This document shows, piece after piece, positions 45,012 through 53,660 of a stretch of DNA of 64,000 nt; position 1 is the first letter of the stretch; each line of letters begins with the position of its first letter. Below the pieces are notes generated by a model. The model worked only from the letters and a program-made list of their open reading frames with translations. It did no database searches and had not been told where the DNA came from. This stretch comes from Chryseobacterium soldanellicola. GTDB lineage: Bacteria > Bacteroidota > Bacteroidia > Flavobacteriales > Weeksellaceae. Position numbers and translations under genes: made by a program. Location: assembly GCF_900100115.1 (NCBI RefSeq), contig NZ_FNKL01000004.1:434001-498000 (forward strand). The letters are read 5' to 3'.

Positions 45012-45839
45012 TTAATTCTGAACTGTTGGTAAGTTTCCTGAATTTTTCTGCACTTTTTTATAGGTATAAGCACACATCAGAATACTGAATTCATACAATA
45101 AAAGCAGTGGCAAAGCAGCCATCATCATACTCAAAACATCTGCAGGAGTGATAATTGCGGCAACAACCATAATTAGAACAATCGCGTGACGGCGATACGT
45201 TCTCATGAAAGCCGGTGTTAGAATTCCGATATTGGTAAGGAAATAAATAAGGACCGGAAAAAGGAAAATTACCCCCATTCCTAAAATTACCTGTAAAAAC
45301 AAAGTGGTGTAATCGCTCAAATCATAAAGCGGAACGATAATATCTGAAATTTTAAAAATAACTCCAAAATTAATTGCAAAAGGAAGGATCAAAAAATATC
45401 CGCATAAAACACCGGTCATGAATAAAATCCAAACCGAATTAATAATAAAGATTGAATTTTTTCTTTCTTTCGGATGAAGTGCAGGACTGATAAATCGCCA
45501 CAATTCCCAGACAATATACGGAAAAGCAGCCACAATTCCTCCAAAAATGGAAACTGCCATCATTACATTAAACTGCTGGTAAAGCTTGCTGGCGCGCACA
45601 GGAAAATCTTTCGGAAGATGAATGCTGTCTTCACCCAAAATCATTCTGGAAAAGTGATTCACGATCTTAAAAGTAGGAAAACCATTTCGTGTCGGACCAA
45701 AAAAGATATGATCCATGATCCAGTTAATATTGAAGCCGACAATAAACGCCGCAACCACAATCGCAAGAATCGAACGAATGAGATGACCTCTTAATTCTCC
45801 AATATGCCCAAGAAAGGACATGTCTTTACCTTCACTCAC
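45012..45839 (-). CDS. tatC: Sec-independent protein translocase TatC
   Basis: A 275-residue polytopic protein with six transmembrane helices, the twin-arginine signal receptor of the Tat pathway. The N-terminal FLGHIGELRGHLIRSI carries the conserved HxxELR-like region. Family segments FGGIVAAFPYIVWELWRFIS, SPALHPKERK and ITPADVLSMMMAALPLLLLYE are present. No tatA gene is adjacent. The 100 bp before it hold no feature I can name. Confidence 0.96.
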   Translation of the reverse strand: MSEGKDMSFLGHIGELRGHLIRSILAIVVAAFIVGFNINWIMDHIFFGPTRNGFPTFKIVNHFSRMILGEDSIHLPKDFPVRASKLYQQFNVMMAVSIFGGIVAAFPYIVWELWRFISPALHPKERKNSIFIINSVWILFMTGVLCGYFLILPFAINFGVIFKISDIIVPLYDLSDYTTLFLQVILGMGVIFLFPVLIYFLTNIGILTPAFMRTYRRHAIVLIMVVAAIITPADVLSMMMAALPLLLLYEFSILMCAYTYKKVQKNSGNLPTVQN

Positions 45840-45954
45840 AGAATAATTTTTTAAGATACCAAATTTATGAAATATTTATAGAAGTTAGAGATTAGATATT
45901 AGAAGTTAGACTTTTCTATTTCAGAACTAATTTCTAACCTTTACTATCTAGATT

Positions 45955-46914
45955 TTAATTTATTCCCTCGTCTAATAATTTGTGTAAGTCAATGATTCCG
46001 AAATACTTGCCATTTTCTGTTACAATAAGCTGCCCGATATTATTCTCCTTTAAAATTTTCATGGCTTCTTTTGCCAATACATTTCTTTCGATGGTTTTTG
46101 GATGTAAAGACATAATATCTTTAGCCAAAACCTTAGAAACATCTTCACCTTTCATCAACATTCTTCGCAAATCTCCGTCTGTAATTACCCCGATGATCTG
46201 ATCTCCGTTCGTTACCACTGTAATTCCGTGTCTGGACGCGCTGATCGAGATGATAACGTCTCTCACAGGAGAGTCTTCCGCAACCTGTGGTTTTTGAGAC
46301 GAAAGAAAATCGTCAACTTTTGAGATTAAATTTTTCCCTAAGCTTCCACCAGGATGAAATTTCGCAAAATCATTCGCCTGGAAATTATTTAATTCCATTA
46401 AAGCAACGGCCAAAGCATCTCCAAGAGCCATCTGCAATGTTGTTGAGCTTGTCGGAGCCAGCTTGATCGGGCAGGCTTCCAGGTCAACATGAGTGTCTAA
46501 AATCACTTCCGAAAACTCTGCAAGCTTACTTTTTTTATTTCCTGTCATTCCGATCAAAGCGGAAGAATAATCCTTTAAATAAGGAACAAGGTTCATAATT
46601 TCCGGTGAATTCCCCGAATTTGAGATACATAAAACCACATCCTGCTTCTGAATAACTCCTAAATCCCCATGAATTGCTTCCGAGGCATGAAGAAACTGTG
46701 AAGGGGTGCCGGTAGAGTTTAAAGTAGCTACAATTTTGTTTCCGACGTGGGCCGATTTTCCGATTCCAACGATGATCAGCTTTCCTTTTGCGGAATGTAT
46801 GATCTCAACAGCTTTTGCAAAATCTTCATCTATTCTGTTTTTCAATTTTTCAAGTTCAGAAATTTCTATCTCTAAGGTGCTTTTCGCTATTGAAATAATG
46901 TTGGCTCTTTCCAT
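45955..46914 (-). CDS. kdsD: arabinose-5-phosphate isomerase (KpsF/GutQ, SIS + CBS)
   Basis: A 319-residue enzyme making arabinose-5-phosphate for Kdo in lipopolysaccharide. The SIS domain contains IVGIGKSAHVGNKIVATLNS, LHASEAIHGDLG and CISNSGNSPEI. Two CBS domains follow (about 210-319, with GITVVTNGDQIIGVITDGDL and IGQLIVTENGKYFGIIDLH). It is divergent from recQ. Confidence 0.95.
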   Translation of the reverse strand: MERANIISIAKSTLEIEISELEKLKNRIDEDFAKAVEIIHSAKGKLIIVGIGKSAHVGNKIVATLNSTGTPSQFLHASEAIHGDLGVIQKQDVVLCISNSGNSPEIMNLVPYLKDYSSALIGMTGNKKSKLAEFSEVILDTHVDLEACPIKLAPTSSTTLQMALGDALAVALMELNNFQANDFAKFHPGGSLGKNLISKVDDFLSSQKPQVAEDSPVRDVIISISASRHGITVVTNGDQIIGVITDGDLRRMLMKGEDVSKVLAKDIMSLHPKTIERNVLAKEAMKILKENNIGQLIVTENGKYFGIIDLHKLLDEGIN

Positions 46915-47070
46915 TTTATTTTATAGGGTCTACAAAAAAATTCTTAATAAACGTTATACTTTAAAAAGAATATTTAATATAAATTTTAGTTTTATAAATT
47001 CGTTCGCTTTTATGTTAAGCAAAAAAGTTATAACTTTGGATTAGATGCAAATTTAGCAATAGAAAATTAG

Positions 47071-49275
47071 ATGAGCGAAAAAAAAGCCAACTTATCAGGC
47101 GAATTGAAAAAATATTTCGGGTTTTCTACTTTTAAAGGCCAGCAAGAGCAAATTATAGAAAACCTGCTAGAAGGAAAGGATATATTTGTCTTAATGCCTA
47201 CAGGAGGTGGTAAATCCTTATGTTATCAGCTTCCGGCACTTATTTCCGAAGGTACGGCAATAGTTGTTTCTCCTTTAATAGCCTTAATGAAGAACCAGGT
47301 AGATGCTGTGAATGGCCTTTCATCTGAAGATGGAGTAGCACACGTTTTAAATTCATCATTAAATAAAACGCAGACCAAACAGGTTTTTGACGACATTACA
47401 AGCGGTAAGACAAAACTTTTATATGTTGCCCCGGAATCATTAATTAAAGATGATTATCTGGAATTTTTGAAGGAAGTGAAAATTTCATTTGTCGCAATTG
47501 ATGAGGCGCACTGTATTTCAGAGTGGGGGCATGATTTCAGACCGGAATACAGGAATTTAAAATCGATTATTGATAAAATTGCAGATGTTCCTGTGATTGC
47601 CTTAACAGCGACGGCCACTCCTAAAGTTCAGGATGATATCCAGAAAACATTGGGAATGAGTAATGCTTTGGTATTTAAAGAAAGTTTCAACAGGCCGAAT
47701 CTTTATTATGAAGTACGGCCGAAAGTAAATGTAGATAAGGAAATCGTAAGATTTATCAACGGACACAAAGGAAAATCAGGAATTGTTTACTGTTTAAGCC
47801 GAAGAAAAGTTGAAGAATTTGCCCAGCTTTTACAGGTCAACGGAATCAATGCGCTGCCTTATCACGCAGGTCTTGACCAAAAAGTAAGGGTTGCGAATCA
47901 GGATAAATTCCTCATGGAAGAAGTAGACGTTATTGTTGCGACCATCGCATTCGGAATGGGAATCGATAAGCCTGATGTGCGTTTCGTGATCCATTACGAC
48001 TTCCCGAAATCTCTGGAAAGTTATTACCAGGAAACCGGTCGCGCAGGTCGGGATGGTGGTGAAGGCTACTGTCTGGCATTCTACGATCCGAAAGATATTG
48101 AAAAATTAGAAAAATTCTTGGCTCAAAAGCCTGTTTCCGAGAGGGAAATCGGGTTGCAGCTTTTAAATGAAGTCGTAGGTTATGCCGAAACTTCGATGAG
48201 CAGAAGACAATATATTTTGTATTATTTTGGTGAAAATTTTGATCCTGAAAAAGGAGACGGAGCAAAAATGTGCGATAACGCATCAAATCCGCCAAAATTA
48301 AAAGACGCAACCGATGATCTGCAGAAAGTTCTCGAACTGATCAGAGATACGGGAGAAAAATTTAAATCTAAAGATCTGATTTCCGTAATTGCAGGAAAAG
48401 AAAATGCAGTTACAAAATCATATAAGCTTGAGCAAAATTCTTATTTCGGATTCGGAAAAGAAGAAAAAGATAATTATTGGAAAACCATTTTAAGACAGGC
48501 AACCGTTCAGAATTTCCTGCAAAAAGATATTGAAACGTATGGTGTTTTAAAATTGTCTGAAAAAGGACGTGAAGCTTTAGAAAATTCGTCCAAAGAAAAA
48601 TTCATGATCGCTGAGGACAGAGAATTTGATTTGTCACAGACAAAAGCCGAAAGTGATCAGGTTCAGATGCAGTCAGCGGGCGGTTTAGACCAGAATTTAT
48701 TCACTTTATTAAAAGAATTAAGAAAAAAAGTAGCCAAAAAACACGGAATTCCACCTTATACGGTCTTCATGGACCCAAGTTTGGAAGATATGACGGTTCA
48801 GTATCCTATTTCCGTGGATGAGATCGCTAAAATTTATGGAGTCGGAGAAGGAAAAGCCAAAAAATATGGTAAAGAATTCGCCGATTTTATCAGTAAATAT
48901 GTAGAAGACAACAATATCGAACGTACTCAGGATATGGTGCTGAAGCAGGTTGCAAATAAATCCAGCCACAAGGTTTTCATCATTCAGAGTACAGATAAAA
49001 AAATTGACCTTGAAGACATTGCAAGAGCCAAAAACCTGTCAATGAATGAGTTGTTAAAGGAAATGGAAAGTATTGTATATCAAGGGACAAAGTTAAATAT
49101 CGATTATTATATTGAAGATAATTTTGATGAAGATATTGTAGACGGCTTCATGGAATTCATGACCGAATCTGAAAGTGACAGCATGAAAGTTTTGCTTGAT
49201 GAATTCGGGGACGAGCTTTCTGATGAAGAAGTGAGAATGCTGAGAATTAAGTTTATAAGCGATGTAGCAAATTAA
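47071..49275 (+). CDS. recQ: ATP-dependent DNA helicase RecQ
   Basis: A 734-residue superfamily 2 helicase: Walker [13 protein letters not shown] (about 42-53), [17 protein letters not shown] (about 144-160), motif [14 protein letters not shown] and HRDC domains follow (HRDC around 545-620) and a C-terminal extension of about 110 residues. Only one of the four RecQ zinc cysteines is kept (Cys401). The C380 equivalent is Ser377 and the C397 and C403 equivalents are Ala. This appears to be a lineage feature rather than a defect. It unwinds DNA in recombination and repair. Confidence 0.95.
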   Translation: MSEKKANLSGELKKYFGFSTFKGQQEQIIENLLEGKDIFVLMPTGGGKSLCYQLPALISEGTAIVVSPLIALMKNQVDAVNGLSSEDGVAHVLNSSLNKTQTKQVFDDITSGKTKLLYVAPESLIKDDYLEFLKEVKISFVAIDEAHCISEWGHDFRPEYRNLKSIIDKIADVPVIALTATATPKVQDDIQKTLGMSNALVFKESFNRPNLYYEVRPKVNVDKEIVRFINGHKGKSGIVYCLSRRKVEEFAQLLQVNGINALPYHAGLDQKVRVANQDKFLMEEVDVIVATIAFGMGIDKPDVRFVIHYDFPKSLESYYQETGRAGRDGGEGYCLAFYDPKDIEKLEKFLAQKPVSEREIGLQLLNEVVGYAETSMSRRQYILYYFGENFDPEKGDGAKMCDNASNPPKLKDATDDLQKVLELIRDTGEKFKSKDLISVIAGKENAVTKSYKLEQNSYFGFGKEEKDNYWKTILRQATVQNFLQKDIETYGVLKLSEKGREALENSSKEKFMIAEDREFDLSQTKAESDQVQMQSAGGLDQNLFTLLKELRKKVAKKHGIPPYTVFMDPSLEDMTVQYPISVDEIAKIYGVGEGKAKKYGKEFADFISKYVEDNNIERTQDMVLKQVANKSSHKVFIIQSTDKKIDLEDIARAKNLSMNELLKEMESIVYQGTKLNIDYYIEDNFDEDIVDGFMEFMTESESDSMKVLLDEFGDELSDEEVRMLRIKFISDVAN

Positions 49276-49282
49276 AAATTGA

Positions 49283-49305
49283 GAAAGCATCTGAAATATG
49301 CTTTT
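49283..49305 (+). terminator. terminator of recQ
   Basis: AAAGCAT/ATGCTTT stem followed by T and A-rich sequence just past the stop. Confidence 0.55.
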
Positions 49306-49423
49306 AACATTCTGCTATTTTTAGCAATACGGGCTTTTTGATTTTTAATTGAATGTTTTACTAAGGAAGAAAATAAAATAAATTGAATATGCCTGAGACA
49401 AAACTTTAGCATATTTTACTCTG

Positions 49424-50506
49424 ATGAAAAAGATTTCTGTTATGTTTATTCTGCCGGATTTGGAAACCGGAGGCGCAGAAAGAATTGTTACCACTATTGC
49501 GAATCATCTCTCCAGAGATCGTTTTGAGCCTAAGATTTTGCTTTTACGCAAACAGGGCGGCTACCTCAAGCTTCTTAAAGATGACGTTGAAATTATTGAC
49601 GTAAATACCGAGAGAATCAGACATTCTTTAAAGCCTATTTTAAGGGAAATTTACAGAAGAAAACCTGATATCGTGTTTTCGGGATATGGTGAAGTAAATG
49701 CTTATTTATCGCTATTTATCAAGCTTTTTCCGAAAACGAAATTCATTGCAAGAGAAACAAATGTTGTCAGTGAACACGTGACCAGAAAAGAAATCAAATT
49801 TTTCTATAATTTTTACAACAACTATCAGCGGATCATTGCCCAAAGTGATGATATGATGAAAGATCTGACTAAAAATTTTAAAATAAAACCCAACAAAATC
49901 ATTAAAATTAATAATCCTGTCGATTTTGATTTTATTAATGAAAAACTGATGGATTCCAAAAAGCCGGAATGTTTTAAATATAATTATAAAAACGTTGTTG
50001 CCATCGGGAATTTATCGGGAAGAAAAGGTTTTGATAATCTGCTGAAAGTTTTTTCCAGACTTAAAAATGAGAACGTTTTGCTTCATATTTTAGGAGACGG
50101 AAAAGACAGGGAAATGCTGCATCACATGAAAGAATTTCTAGGATTGAAAAATGTGATTTTCCACGGTAGACAGGATAATCCTTATCAGTTTTTAAAATAT
50201 GCCGACCTTTTTATCCTTTCCTCAAGATATGAAGGTTTCCCGAACGTTTTACTCGAAGCCGGAGCCTGCGGAACGTATTCTTTGGCCAATAATTGTCCGG
50301 GCGGCATTAATGAAATTATTCAGAACCAAGTAAACGGCGAAGTTTCTGAAATTGATAATCATGAAGATTTTTCACAGAAAATAATGAGCATTCTGCATCA
50401 GTCTTATGATAAAGATGCTATTAAAAATTCAATTAAATCCAGGTTTTCTAAGGATATTATTTTAGATCGGTACGAGAAGGTTTTGATTGATTTGATGAGC
50501 AAATAG
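49424..50506 (+). CDS. glycosyltransferase family 4
   Basis: A 360-residue GT-B glycosyltransferase (GT4). The N-terminal Rossmann domain begins FILPDLETGGAERIVTTIA. The C-terminal domain has AIGNLSGRKGFDNLL and the nucleotide-sugar motif SSRYEGFPNVLLEAGACG (E-x7-E). It probably builds lipopolysaccharide or exopolysaccharide. It is monocistronic, and its stop is followed 4 bp later by a long heptamer array. Confidence 0.94.
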   Translation: MKKISVMFILPDLETGGAERIVTTIANHLSRDRFEPKILLLRKQGGYLKLLKDDVEIIDVNTERIRHSLKPILREIYRRKPDIVFSGYGEVNAYLSLFIKLFPKTKFIARETNVVSEHVTRKEIKFFYNFYNNYQRIIAQSDDMMKDLTKNFKIKPNKIIKINNPVDFDFINEKLMDSKKPECFKYNYKNVVAIGNLSGRKGFDNLLKVFSRLKNENVLLHILGDGKDREMLHHMKEFLGLKNVIFHGRQDNPYQFLKYADLFILSSRYEGFPNVLLEAGACGTYSLANNCPGGINEIIQNQVNGEVSEIDNHEDFSQKIMSILHQSYDKDAIKNSIKSRFSKDIILDRYEKVLIDLMSK

Positions 50507-50510
50507 TTTT

Positions 50511-50629
50511 AAGAATTAAGAATTAAGAATTAAGAATTAAGAATTAAGAATTAAGAATTAAGAATTAAGAATTAAGAATTAAGAATTAAGAATTAAGAAT
50601 TAAGAATTAAGAATTAAGAATTAAGAATT
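50511..50629 (+). repeat. (AAGAATT)17 tandem heptamer array
   Basis: Seventeen uninterrupted, identical AAGAATT units (119 bp) lie directly after the glycosyltransferase gene. A 7-bp unit shifts frame with each copy, but all frames stop within it, so it is not coding. It may form secondary structure or act as a length-variable spacer. It is a strong VNTR candidate. Confidence 0.95.
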
Positions 50630-50715
50630 AATTTTGATAATACTCTAAATTCCCGAGGAGTGTATTTTTTATATTTCCTTACATTTGCTTTATTTTAAAA
50701 ATCAAAATTTTATAC

Positions 50716-51066
50716 ATGAAGAAAATTCCGAAATTAGGTTGTACCTGCGAAAAACCTCCTTTACATTATGCTGATTTCAGAAGCTCTCAATTGGGTATAG
50801 ACCATACAAACGGAAGAAATGCTGAGGTAAGTATTTTTCAATGTAAGCTTTGTCAGAGAATATGGATTAATTATCTTGTTGAATTTGAACATTATTCCAA
50901 TTCAGGAAGGTGGTACAGAGGGATTATTTCAAAAAAAGAACGTTCGGAAATCAAACCTGAAAATGTTATAGAATACCTGGAAAATCTTGAATGGTATCTG
51001 TATGGAGGTTCCTATTTTGAAAGTACCGGAGAACTTGGACAGGGAAAAGCTGATGTAGATTTATAA
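50716..51066 (+). CDS. hypothetical protein with two Cys-x(1-2)-Cys motifs
   Basis: A 116-residue protein of unknown family. CTC near residue 9-11 and CKLC near 43-46 suggest a zinc-ribbon-like site. It is rich in aromatic residues (WYRGIIS, ENLEWYLYGGSYFE). It lies between the heptamer array and lpdA, transcribed with neither for certain. Confidence 0.6.
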   Translation: MKKIPKLGCTCEKPPLHYADFRSSQLGIDHTNGRNAEVSIFQCKLCQRIWINYLVEFEHYSNSGRWYRGIISKKERSEIKPENVIEYLENLEWYLYGGSYFESTGELGQGKADVDL

Positions 51067-51137
51067 TGTCATACATTATTAAAAATTTCCATTTCAAAAA
51101 TTGATAAAACTCACTTTCTCACGTGGTAATTAATCAG

Positions 51138-51145
51138 TAAATTTG
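51138..51145 (+). promoter_or_regulatory. -7 box of lpdA
   Basis: TAAATTTG matches TAnnTTTG, 42 bp upstream of the ATG. No clear -33 is seen. Confidence 0.45.
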
Positions 51146-51187
51146 TAAGAATTAAAGAGATAATAATAAACAAATTCATAAAATAAC

Positions 51188-52591
51188 ATGAGTCAATTCG
51201 ATGTTACCGTAATCGGTTCTGGTCCTGGTGGTTATGTTGCTGCAATCCGTGCTGCACAATTAGGTTTCACAACAGCAATTATTGAAAAATATCCAACTTT
51301 GGGAGGAACTTGTCTTAACGTGGGATGTATCCCGTCAAAGGCACTTTTGGACAGCTCTGAACATTTTGAAAACGCAAAACACAATTTTGCAGGTCATGGG
51401 ATCATTATCAATGAGCCGCAAGCTGACATTGCAAGAATGATCGAGCGCAAGAACGAAGTGGTAAAACAAAATACAGACGGAATCAACTATCTGATGAACA
51501 AAAACAAAATCACTGTTTTTGAAGGGGTGGGAAGTTTCGAATCTGCAACTCAGATCAAAGTAACGAAAAACGACGGTTCTACAGAAACGATCGAATCTAA
51601 ATATACCATCATTGCAACGGGTTCAAAACCATCTTCTTTGCCTTTCATTACATTAGACAAAGAAAGAGTGATCACGTCTACGGAAGCTTTAAATCTTAAA
51701 GAAATTCCTAAACATTTGGTTGTGATCGGAGGTGGAGTTATCGGTCTTGAATTAGGTTCTGTTTACTTAAGATTAGGTGCTCAGGTAACTGTTGTTGAGT
51801 TTATGGATAAGATCATTCCTACAATGGACGGAGCTTTGAGTAAAGAATTAACTAAAGTTTTAAAGAAACAGGGAATGAAATTCATGCTTTCTACGGCGGT
51901 TTCTGCGGTTGAGAGAAATGGTGATTCTGTAAAAGTTACGGCTAAAGATAAAAAAGGAGAAGAAGTAGTTGTAGAAGGCGATTACTGTTTGGTTTCTGTA
52001 GGTAGAAAGCCTTATACGGACAATCTTGGACTTGAAAAAGCAGGGGTTGAGCTTGACGAAAGAGGAAGAGTAAAAACAAACGACCACTTACAGACAAATG
52101 TTGCCAACATCTACGCGATCGGAGACGTTATCAAAGGCGCAATGTTAGCTCACAAAGCTGAAGAAGAAGGTGTTTTCGTTGCTGAAACATTGGCCGGACA
52201 AAAGCCGCACATCAACTATAACTTGATTCCTGGGGTTGTTTACACTTGGCCTGAAGTTGCCGGAGTTGGTAAAACTGAAGAGCAGCTGAAAGAAGAAGGC
52301 GTTGCTATTAAAGTAGGATCTTTCCCAATGAGAGCGCTAGGAAGAAGCCGTGCAAGTGGTGATGTTGATGGTTTGGTTAAAATCATTGCAGACGAAAAAA
52401 CCGACGAGGTTTTAGGAATGCACATTATCGGAGCAAGAGCTGCTGACCTAATTGCAGAAGGTGTAATTGCTATGGAATTCCGTGCAAGTGCAGAAGATAT
52501 CGCAAGAAGTTCTCACGCTCACCCGACCTATGCAGAAGCGATCAAAGAAGCGGCATTGGATGCAACAGCAAAAAGACCGATTCATATGTAG
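51188..52591 (+). CDS. lpdA: dihydrolipoyl dehydrogenase
   Basis: The 467-residue E3 flavoenzyme that reoxidises lipoamide in 2-oxoacid dehydrogenase complexes. FAD-binding GSGPGGY is near residue 10; the redox disulfide is Cys42/Cys47 (GGTCLNVGCIPSK); NAD-binding is VVIGGGVIGLELG; and the C-terminal His-Glu pair is in SSHAHPTYAEAIKEAA. No E1 or E2 gene is adjacent. Confidence 0.96.
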   Translation: MSQFDVTVIGSGPGGYVAAIRAAQLGFTTAIIEKYPTLGGTCLNVGCIPSKALLDSSEHFENAKHNFAGHGIIINEPQADIARMIERKNEVVKQNTDGINYLMNKNKITVFEGVGSFESATQIKVTKNDGSTETIESKYTIIATGSKPSSLPFITLDKERVITSTEALNLKEIPKHLVVIGGGVIGLELGSVYLRLGAQVTVVEFMDKIIPTMDGALSKELTKVLKKQGMKFMLSTAVSAVERNGDSVKVTAKDKKGEEVVVEGDYCLVSVGRKPYTDNLGLEKAGVELDERGRVKTNDHLQTNVANIYAIGDVIKGAMLAHKAEEEGVFVAETLAGQKPHINYNLIPGVVYTWPEVAGVGKTEEQLKEEGVAIKVGSFPMRALGRSRASGDVDGLVKIIADEKTDEVLGMHIIGARAADLIAEGVIAMEFRASAEDIARSSHAHPTYAEAIKEAALDATAKRPIHM

Positions 52592-52630
52592 TATTTGATT
52601 AAAAATTTAATCATTTAAATATTTAAACTT

Positions 52631-52663
52631 AAAGGCTGCCTCAATTATGATGGCAGCCTTTTT
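52631..52663 (+). terminator. terminator of lpdA
   Basis: AAAGGCTGCC/GGCAGCCTT stem followed by T5. Confidence 0.85.
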
Positions 52664-52670
52664 AATTACT

Positions 52671-52758
52671 CTAAAACCCTCAAACCCTTAAACCCATCTA
52701 CACTCAAACACTCAAACGCTCAAACCCATCCACCCTCAAACCCGCTCACTCCCAACTT
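52671..52758 (+). repeat. CTCAAAC-rich low-complexity stretch
   Basis: Five exact CTCAAAC copies (52679, 52703, 52711, 52719, 52735) plus near copies such as CTTAAAC and CTCACTC make a C/A-skewed run between lpdA and cvfB. No function is evident. Confidence 0.6.
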
Positions 52759-52800
52759 GCAATTATTTTCCGTACCTTTGTCAACTAATTTTATTATTAA

Positions 52801-53625
52801 ATGCTACTCGGAAAAACTCAGACTTTAAAAATTTCAGAAAAAAACCATTCAGGATGGATCTTGACAGATGAAGCAGGTGAAAAAGCTTTTCTACCTAAAA
52901 TCTTTGCTCAGGATGATAAGGAAATTGATGATGAAATTGAAGTTTTCGTATATCAGGATGATAATAAATTAAAGGCAACCACAGAAATTCCTTTGGCTGA
53001 AGTTGGAGAATTTGCAGTAATGAGTGCTGTTCAGAGTCTTCCAAGTGGGGCATTTATGGATTGGGGAATTATTAAAGATTTATTCATTCCTTACAAGCAG
53101 CAGAAGTCTAAAATCGTTGAAGGTAAAAGATATTTGGTTTATCTATATGTTGACGAAGATCTTGATTTAATTACCGGAACGACAAAATTCAAAAGAAATC
53201 CGCAATACGAAAATTTGCCTTTCCAGAAAGGGGATAAAGTTGATTTGATTATCATGAATGAAAGCGAACTGGGCTGGAATGTTGTCATCAATAAAAAATA
53301 CATCGGACTGATTTATACTTCTGATGTTTTCAAAAAATTATATCCTTTATCTGAAGAAGGCGGTTACATTAAAGCCATTCGTGAAGACGGGAAAATAGAT
53401 GTCTCTCTTCAACCTGAAGGTTTTGAAAATATTGACGAATTCAAACAAAAAATTCTTACTAAGCTTGAAGAAAATTACGGTCTTCTTCATCTTTCAGACA
53501 AATCTTCTCCGGAAGAGATCAAAGATGAGGTCCAGATGAGTAAAAAGAACTTTAAAAAAGCAATCGGCGGACTTTACAAAGATAAAGTAATTGATATTTT
53601 AGAAGGCAAAATCAGATTATTATAA
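52801..53625 (+). CDS. CvfB-family S1 RNA-binding protein
   Basis: A 274-residue protein with S1/OB RNA-binding domains and a C-terminal winged helix (KNFKKAIGGLYKDKVIDILEG), the layout of CvfB/YitL. A relative in Staphylococcus regulates virulence post-transcriptionally. Here the role is unknown. A -7 match (TACCTTTG) lies about 20 bp upstream of the ATG. Confidence 0.9.
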   Translation: MLLGKTQTLKISEKNHSGWILTDEAGEKAFLPKIFAQDDKEIDDEIEVFVYQDDNKLKATTEIPLAEVGEFAVMSAVQSLPSGAFMDWGIIKDLFIPYKQQKSKIVEGKRYLVYLYVDEDLDLITGTTKFKRNPQYENLPFQKGDKVDLIIMNESELGWNVVINKKYIGLIYTSDVFKKLYPLSEEGGYIKAIREDGKIDVSLQPEGFENIDEFKQKILTKLEENYGLLHLSDKSSPEEIKDEVQMSKKNFKKAIGGLYKDKVIDILEGKIRLL

Positions 53626-53626
53626 A

Positions 53627-53658
53627 ATAAAAAGAGCAGAAATTTCTGCTCTTTTTTT
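53627..53658. terminator. bidirectional terminator
   Basis: AAAGAGCAGAAATTTCTGCTCTTT, arms AAAGAGCAGA and TCTGCTCTTT, with A and T flanks between convergent genes. Confidence 0.85.
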
Positions 53659-53660
53659 AT

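Noticed and set aside
50511..50629. A CRISPR array
   Set aside because: The 7-bp units are directly adjacent with no spacers, so this is a simple tandem repeat. No CRISPR array was seen elsewhere in the window.
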